Assembly (NCBI GenBank): GCA_905178155.1
Contig: CAJINV010000019.1
Span: 626,475 to 690,474 of the forward strand
DNA length: 64,000 bases
Reading direction: 5' to 3'
From: Amoebophrya sp. A120
Lineage: Eukaryota > Sar > Dinophyceae > Syndiniales > Amoebophryaceae
How positions within the stretch are numbered: position 1 is the first letter of the stretch; each line of letters starts with the position of its first letter. Shown in pieces: positions 57,201-64,000 of the stretch. The notes under the pieces were generated by a model that was given only the letters and a program-made list of their open reading frames with translations, made no database searches and was not told where the DNA came from. The translations under genes and the position numbers were made by a program.

Positions 57201-60200
57201 TCTGATTTCGCCTTCCAAAGCCGTTACCAACGACTGCGCCTCCAACTTCTGTTGCGTTTCCACATCTAGTTTCGAAAATGTATTCCGCAGCTGCGTTTCC
57301 GTTGCATGCAGCTGCTCCTGCATGTCGTCCGTCAATTGCGACCACATGTTCGATATCAAATGTAAAAATATCTGGGTCTGGAAGATTGCCAGCTTTGTCA
57401 TGCACATTTTGCATGACTCCTGATGTCTGTGATGCGTGCCCTAGCATCACAGATTTTGTGAGGGCTTCCTGATGCCTATACCGCATGACAAATGCTCTCT
57501 GCGTGTAGCAAAACTTAGACTCTCTTTGCTGCTCATGCAATACAGATTTTTTTTATAATCCAAAATCAGCATGACAAGTTGCATTCTTCCAGACCCAGAC
57601 ATTTTTACAATCCATATTCGACCGCCCGAGGTTCAGGCCCCGCGTGACAGTGTTCGTGTGGCTAGTTGGTTCCTGAATCGTCGCTGGCAACTGACTATGC
57701 ATTGCAAATGCAGGAGCGCCCTCGTAGTAATTGCAACACTGCATGAGAAGTCTCAGCTCTTCGGCAACTCAGCATTAGAAATCCGAAATGCTCTACTTGT
57801 GATAAAATTTGTCATTCACTTGCTAGTAGCACGATCATGCCTTTGCAATCCATAACCACCGTTGTTCATCAAATTTCCCCCAGCGTTCGACCCGCTCGCC
57901 GGCGTCCAAAACTGATCTCCTTTTGACATTCTGAATCCGGAGGAGGACACGGTTGTTTCGTACATCTTCCGGTGCCTCGCGAGCTGGATCCTGAGGTCTT
58001 TACTGTGCTTCTCCTGGTTTTCCAACATGGAGGACACCGCATCCTTATGCGCCTCCAAGTCGACAATGTCAACCTGGGAATCAAGTAACGCTTGACGGAG
58101 TTTGAGAAACAAGTCGCGCACCCACGGCTCGACGACCCTGTCTTTCACATTACTCGTCGCAGTGTCGTTGTTATTCTCATTGGCCGCGGCGGAGGAGGAG
58201 GATGCTGCAGGTGGTTGTTGTGTGGGATGGAAGTTTAGAGTTGTCGCCGTGTTATTCAAGCTCTTGTTCGCCGCGGTATTTTGAAGATTTTCATCATTCG
58301 TAGCAGTCGCGGTACTACCGTTAGTTACGCCGACGTTCAGGATTTCTCCAAGGAGAGAAACCAGATTTTTCTGCCTTTCCCGCCTCTCCTTCCGGAGGGT
58401 TTCCGACAAAGGTTCCTTGGATCCAAACGTCGCTTGCACCCCCGTCCAGGTCCACTTCGCTTTCGAACGGTCCATCGTTGCAGCGTTAGTATTCGTGTTA
58501 TTTTCGTGGTTACCTGCAACTGCACCATCACCTCCCGACTCCCGAGCGGTTGTGTTCCAGGATTTGTTGGTTCGGTTTTCCTCCAGCGCTCGGTTGTCGT
58601 TGTTTCCATTCATCATAGAACTGTTATTGGTCCGCCAAGAACTGCTGCTCTGCTGGTTGTTAGTACCTGGATCTCCTAGACCCGGCCCTGGCCCTGTTCC
58701 TCGCTTCTTCACCGCGTGCCTCCTTGCTCTTTCCAAATGTTTTCTCTCCAACTCCTGCCTTACCCTCGTGCTTGACGGCGGAAACGTCGCGCGCTGCCAC
58801 TGCGGCACAAACCCTTCTTCCCCTTCCTGCAGACTAGTGTCCGGGATCCACGACTGGTGCTTTCTGTTCCTTTCCGCCATACGGGAAAAAAGTCTCGGGT
58901 CGCCGCCGAGAGAACTGGCCGTGGAAGAGAGTTTTGACGAATCATCGGCGTGGTCCCGTCGTAGATGGCCTTCGTGGTCCAAATCCATACTGTTCTCTTC
59001 CTGTCCAAACGCCGCGGTGTGGGTCCCTTGGCCGTCAAAATTGTGTAATTTCCGTAGAATCAGTTGGTGTTTCTCGTGCTCGCTGTACCCGAGTTTCCGC
59101 AGAAGGCGCGCATTTTTCAAGTCCGTTGCCGCGTGAAGCAGTGGATGCGCGCGGGTAATAACAAGTCCGTAGGAATCGACGGTGCGCTTGATCTCGGATT
59201 TTTTCGCGTCAGGATCATTTATTTCGTCAGCGTCTTCAACGCCGGGCTTTCTTCCTCGACTCCAGAAATTACCCTTCGCATTCGACGCGCTCCTTCTCCG
59301 ACTGCTCGCATTGCTCGCCCGTGTCTGTTCCAAAAACTCATTCGTTTTATGCAGTAAATCCTCCGCGTGCTCGCCCCAGGCCGCTTTAATGTCGTCCCGA
59401 AGGCTATGCTGAGTAGAAACGTCCCCACCCCATACTTGTCATGCAGATTTGCAGTTACCGGAAGATTTGTAATGCGCATCCCCATGAGAGGCATTTCCAA
59501 ACGTATTTTGGACTTTGTTATGCTGTAAACAGGATGACTAGATGGATCGATTTGTGTTGCGGCTGCACTTACTAAACTGCACTACACTACAGCGAGGAAC
59601 TTGTCATGCTTGACTCCCAAAACTTCTCGATTTGTGTTGCGAGATCCCCATCTTGACTATGGGGTGGGTACGTTTTTACTCAGGATAGAGGCCAGCGGAG
59701 CGGTTCCGCGGATGGCGGTTGTAGATGGTTCGGTTTTTCCGGAGCCCATGCATTTTATTCCGCCGGGAAGATTTATTTCTGTTGCTTCTTACTCCTGTTC
59801 TCCCGTCGCCGACACTGCCAGAGGCTGATGATGACATCGTGACTCCGAAGAAGGTTCCGTGCGGCGTTTTACTATTGTCCTGTTGTGTCGTGTCGTAGAA
59901 ACAAGATGAACTTTGCTCTTCCTCATTTTCCGTGTTTTCGCCATGACGATGATCTTGCGGACCACCGACACTGCCATCGAGAAGATGATTATGCTCCACA
60001 TCATTATAGTTGCTCACGTCATCTTCATCGACCAAATCCCCGCGCTCCGAACTGGAACTAGACTGCGGCAACGCGATAAGATCATTGTTCAACATCTCCC
60101 CCTCCTCGGACGAAGCAGACTTCGAACAACTTGACGCGCTGCTGGTCTTCGCCGCGTCAATTGCCCGATGAAAACCGGCGGAATGCGCGTCGCGCTTTTT

Positions 60201-63200
60201 GTTTTCTTGGTCGCTTGTTGTTCCCATAGCTAATTTCTCCTTTTCCGCTGTTAAAGCGGTCCATGTCGTCAAAGATTGCGCCATCCGTTTTTTCCCAGGT
60301 GGGAAATTTTTGCTGCTTTTATTCTGTTGAACAAACCCAACCGCGGTGTTGTTCTTCTCTGCGACTGCGGTCCGCGAAAACTTCTTCCAGAGCAGATTTT
60401 GCGTCAACCTCTCGTCCAAAATCCGCAGAGCGTCCTGACTTTCCGTGAAGACCGACTGGCGCTCGTCCCAGAACCTGGTCATGGTGAACCGACTGCTTTT
60501 ATGCAATGCAAAAGTTTCGCTATCGTACTAGTATAAATTGCATGACAAATTCCCTCAGCACCCTGTAATGCTGATTTTTTACTTTGAGAAAGAGATTTGT
60601 AATGCATAAATGCATATGCACCGAGTACGATACTTTTGCAAAGGATAGCTTTGGTTCATCATGTTGCTTTGGTTCGTCCTTTGGTAGGTGGTCCGGTTGT
60701 ATCAAATGTAAAAATGTCTGGGTCTGGAAAAATGCAACTTGTGATGCTGCATTTGGTTTCCAAAAAAATCTGTATTGCATGAGCGGCAAAGGGAGCGCTT
60801 TTTTTGCTACGCGGAGATGGCATTTGTCATGCGGAATAGGCATAAGGAAGCGCTCTAAAAATCTGTGATGCTAGGCCATGCATTACGGGCATTATGGATC
60901 ATGCAAAATATGCATGACAAATCTTGCAATCTCCCAGACCCAGACATTTTTACATTTGATAGGTTGTGCTGAGACGACATCCCCGTCCCGCGGAACATTT
61001 TCGAGGAGGTGTTGGTTATGTTCGCTTGGGCGGGAAAAAACGCAACGTTATTGATGCTCCCGCCCGCGCCTCCCGCACCAGTCCCGGAGGAGAAATTGGT
61101 TCGGTTCGGGAAAAAATTCTCCGTTTTGGAATTCCGCCGCGACGCCGGGTTGTAGTAGTTGTTATTATATCTCGTGCTGTTCTTCGACATAGCGGAATGT
61201 TGGTCTTTATCAAATGTAAAAATATCTGGGTCTGGAAGGTTCTGAGACTTGTCATGCACGTTTTGCGTGAGCCATGATGTCTGTGATGCATGCCCTAGCA
61301 TCAGAGATTTTCTGAGGGCTTCTTGATGCCTATTCCGCATGACCAATGGCCTCCCCGCGTAGCAAGCATTACGCTCCCTTTGCTGCTCATGCAATACAGA
61401 TTTTTTTGGAATCCAAATTCAGCATCACAAGTTTCATTCTTCCAGACCCGCCAGACATTTTTACATATGATAGTCTTGATCGTTGTCGTTGATGTCGTGG
61501 GCGGCGACACTAGAAGACATGTCCGCACTGTATGGCTTGCTCAGATGTTACAATCTCAAACGTTACAATAGAATCTGGAATTTGTTTTGCATGAACAGCA
61601 TGAGTACCATACAGAGACTTGGGCTTTTCGCAATACAAATTTCGTCAGAATCTCATGGGGTTTGGGGCTCCGAAACTTGTCATGCGCGCTCCTTTGGGAG
61701 TAGGCCAGATGTTGCGGATTTCGCAACACAAATTCCAAATTATATTGTAACGTTTGAGATTGTAACACCTGAGCGGGTTATACGCTGCCGTCCTGGTCAT
61801 CTTTGTCAACATTCTCATTACCATAAGGAACACCATGGCTGTGATTCTCGTTCTGCTCCTCAGCACCACCACTTCCGGGACGCCGCAAGGCGTTGCTGCT
61901 TCTCGCTGTGATCTCGAAAAACTTCCGTCTCGTGACCACCAGACTGCTATCAAATGCAAATATGTCTGGGTCTGGAAGAGTCATGCTGCTTTTGCATGAC
62001 ACAGAAGGTCTGGCATGGAAGCTTTAGAATCACAGGTTTCGAGAAGCTTCCGCAATGCCGAATCCGCATGACCAATTTCTCATTTTGGTGACAGAAAGTG
62101 GGCAGCTTTTGCTGCCTACGCATGAGAGATTTTTATGTGTTGTGAAATGCGCATCACAAGTTTGCATTCTTCTAGAGCTGGATATATTTGCAATGCATAA
62201 CTGCCATCGCAACTCTCCTCGAAGTCCCAAGGCCCGTCGGCGAGAAAATCCTCCTGGTTCCTCGGATCTTCAAAGTGCGCAGCAAGTGCGTTGCTCGTCC
62301 CAGCAGCGCTTGTTTCCTGACCGGGAATAAACGACCCTTCTTGTTGGCTTTCATACTGCAGTTTTTCGATCTTCCTTTTCTTCGACGATTTATTTTTCAA
62401 TCTTCTACTTTTCTTCGGAAACAAGGGCGGGCTGCTTTCCGTCACCAAGCTTCTCTCGATTTCCGTCGCGATTTCTTCCTTCATCCTCTTCCCAGTTGCG
62501 GAATTCGCGTTAGAAAGTTGCGCATTTGACAGCACTCCAGATTCACTGTACTCATAATCGGAGCTGTTGCCATCTTCTTCCTCCGTATCGGAATTTTGAT
62601 TTTCGCCATGATCTTGCTCTTCGTTACTCCGCATGGTCTCCTTTCCGAATTTCGCGTAGAATTCGTTGTTCAGCTGCACAATGTTCTTCAAATTTCCCAC
62701 GTTGTTTTCGAGGATGATCACCCGGTTTTCCAAATTCGTATTTTCCTCTTCCAAAACTTGCTTCTCGTCCTCCAATAGACCACATTTATCCTTCAATTCA
62801 TTTTGGATCTCCGCATATCAAATGCAAAACTGTCTGGGTCTGGAAGATTCCCAGGTTTGTCATGCATATTTTGCATGACCAATGACGCCTGTAATGCATG
62901 CCCTAGCATCCCAGATTTTTAGAAGGCTTCCTGATGCGTATTCCGCACGAGAAATGACCCGCCCGTGTAGCACAAACTGGACTCCCATTGCTAGTCATGC
63001 AATACAGATTTTTTTGGAATCCAAAGACAGCATCACAAGTTACCACCTTCCAGACCCAGACATTTTTGCATTTGATACCGCAGATTCGCGCTCCATCTGC
63101 AGCTTGTGCTCTTCCAATTCCTTGAAGTCCTTTTCCAACTCAGTAATTTTCGTTTTTGCCTTCTCGAATTCCTCGCTTTGTTCTGTGTACCGGAATTCCG

Positions 63201-64000
63201 CAAGTGTCTTTTGCTCTTCAAACAACTTATTTTCCGTTTCTAATTCCTTGTTTTTCAAATCCGCTTTTTCGGAATCTTTTTTCACTGTCGCCAATTCGTC
63301 CCTCAGACTATTCGTCTCAGTGACTTGCTCCCGGTAGTGCTGCCGGAGTTCGGTGGTTTGAGATTTCTCAGTGGAAAAAGAGTCTTCTAACTTCTCGAGC
63401 AATTCACTTTTTTCCTTCAGCGTTTTACTCATCGAGTCGAAATCTCGTTGTAAATCCTGCAACTCCAAAACTTGATTCTCCACTAATTCCGACTGCTTTT
63501 CCAAATCGAACCGGAACCTTTCCGCCTCCAAGCATTTCTGCTCAAACGCTTCACTCGTTTTTGCTAGATTTTCCTTCAAGGCTTTGATTGTTTCTTCAAA
63601 GTTGTTTTGCTCTGTTCTTCTATCCTCTTCGACCTTGCTGAACTTCACGAGGAAGTCCTGCACGCACAAGTCTAGGGACTTCGATTTCTGGTCCAAGTCG
63701 TTGATCAACTCGTCTTTCTGTTCAAGCTGCCCCGCGAGGTCGACGTTTGCGGACCGGAGTTGCACCTGCTCCTTCTCGTAATCGTCGACAATCTTCTTCT
63801 TTTCGTAGTTCAAAGTATCAATCAGTTTTTCCTGTTGTTTTGCTTTTTCCGCTTGCTTCGCAGTTGTTTGCTGAATTGATTCGAGCTCTTTCTCTAGTTT
63901 CTGTTTTTCCTTTTCCACATCTATCAACTGTTCCTTGAATTTCTGGATCTCCGCTAACAAATTCCTGCTGTTCGTCACGGAAGTTTTGTTCTCCTCCTGC
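54224..64000 (-). CDS. Gene K: giant coiled-coil protein, 5' end beyond the window
   Basis: Exons seen: 63078 to beyond 64000, 62200-62815, 61783-61947, 61473-61530, 60962-61207, 60648-60699, 59688-60499, 57855-59404, 57617-57695, 57168-57353, 56009-57039, 54552-55747, 54224-54286; about 2300 codons here. The right end is a long heptad coiled coil (LEKQSELVENQVLELQDLQ and similar). Then come acidic and basic linkers (KKSRRLKNKSSKKRK), N/S-rich disorder, a conserved-looking LRKLGYSEHEKHQLILRKL, and further coiled coils near 56560-56760 and 57170-57340. The tail is rich in S-P sites (LSPSKR, KVSPSKM, KSPSKVP), typical of proline-directed kinase targets. It ends PVKNGWK. Eleven introns are introners; one is GT-AG (57040-57167). 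A cytoskeletal or centrosomal scaffold would fit the architecture, but no family is recognised. Confidence 0.8.
54287..54551. mobile_element. Introner, alpha family, in gene K
   Basis: 265 bp; flanked by TGGTG. Lies 21 codons before the stop. Rejoining reads AKNHHQFTGGFAM. Confidence 0.92.
55748..56008. mobile_element. Introner, alpha family, in gene K
   Basis: 261 bp; flanks AGTAG and AGTGA. Its inside is the reverse complement of the type at 9391. Rejoining reads TLSGSLLQEQPNQ. Confidence 0.88.
57354..57616. mobile_element. Introner, alpha family, in gene K
   Basis: 263 bp; flanked by TTCGA. Rejoining reads LNLGRSNMWSQLTDD. Confidence 0.92.
57696..57854. mobile_element. Introner, beta family, in gene K
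   Basis: 159 bp; TATGCATTGCAAATGC against GCCTTTGCAATCCATA; flanks CTGAC and ACCAC match poorly. Rejoining reads MNNGGQLPATIQEP. Confidence 0.82.
59405..59687. mobile_element. Introner, gamma family, in gene K
   Basis: 283 bp; flanks AAGGC and GAGGC. Rejoining reads NRSAGLRDDIKAAWG. Confidence 0.9.
60500..60647. mobile_element. Introner, beta family, in gene K
   Basis: 148 bp; flanked by GCTTT. Rejoining reads MMNQSSRFTMTRFW. Confidence 0.92.
60700..60961. mobile_element. Introner, alpha family, in gene K
   Basis: 262 bp; flanked by GGTTG. Reverse orientation, like 52178. Only 52 bp of exon separate it from the beta element. Rejoining reads SSQHNRTTYQRTN. Confidence 0.92.
61208..61472. mobile_element. 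Introner, alpha family, in gene K
   Basis: 265 bp; flanked by GTCTT. Rejoining reads NDQDQHSAMSKNS. Confidence 0.92.
61531..61782. mobile_element. Introner, epsilon family, in gene K
   Basis: 252 bp, same length as the epsilon copy at 27052; flanks CACTG and CGCTG. Rejoining reads DDQDGSADMSSSVA. Confidence 0.9.
61948..62199. mobile_element. Introner, alpha family, in gene K
   Basis: 252 bp; flanked by ACTGC. Same subfamily and orientation as 3260. The right terminus has drifted (TCTAGAGCTGGATATATT). Rejoining reads EESCDGSLVVTRRKF. Confidence 0.9.
62816..63077. mobile_element. Introner, alpha family, in gene K
   Basis: 262 bp; flanked by CCGCA. Rejoining keeps the coiled coil continuous (MERESAEIQNELKDK). 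Confidence 0.92.

Noticed and set aside
751-63077. Regularly recurring repeats considered as CRISPR or satellite
   Set aside because: Spacing is irregular, each copy is a bounded element with inverted ends, and what lies between copies is protein-coding exon.
1-64000. Dinoflagellate spliced-leader sequence or relic
   Set aside because: I looked for the conserved leader words upstream of the gene starts and did not find them.

Overview
The window is nuclear DNA of an intron-rich protist. My best match is a parasitic dinoflagellate of the Amoebophrya (Syndiniales) type. This is inference from three things seen together: all ten recognisable host genes lie on the minus strand, their coding sequence is broken by dozens of introner elements with terminal inverted repeats and 5-bp flanking repeats, and most introns lack GT-AG ends. 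I recall such introners from published Amoebophrya genomes. I saw no rRNA, tRNA, CRISPR or bacterial operon signal.

Layout, right to left (the direction of transcription). Gene K (54224 to beyond 64000) encodes a very large coiled-coil protein that runs off the window. Gene J (47358-52877) is a complete membrane proton-pumping pyrophosphatase of 740 residues. Genes F (42588-46138) and E (38371-41990) are a tandem pair of paralogues of unknown function, and gene D (14581-28559) is a diverged third member. Gene I (33974-37351) is an alpha/beta hydrolase with two membrane segments. Gene G (29332-31580) is a queuosine-salvage protein (QNG1/DUF2419). Gene C (9018-13735) is an RBM5/RBM10-like splicing factor, B (7034-8195) a small Q-rich coiled-coil protein, and A (708-3733) an RRM protein with a low-complexity tail.

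I could place 57 introner elements. Each has near-perfect terminal inverted repeats and a flanking direct repeat, usually 5 bp. Removing one element plus one copy of its repeat restores the reading frame. In six genes the spliced lengths worked out this way are exact multiples of three: A 1440, B 717, E 2427, F 2799, G 1500 and J 2223 nt including stop. The elements fall into about ten end-sequence families, here called alpha to lambda. Ordinary GT-AG introns coexist with them, for example six of each kind in gene J.

The most informative observations are these. Paralogues E and F share none of their eight introner sites, so the insertions postdate the duplication or were lost differentially. 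The same introner subfamily is found in both orientations in genes transcribed the same way. A 6-kb non-LTR retrotransposon has landed inside an introner of gene D. An exon plus introner unit of gene D has been tandemly triplicated, which multiplies introns without transposition.
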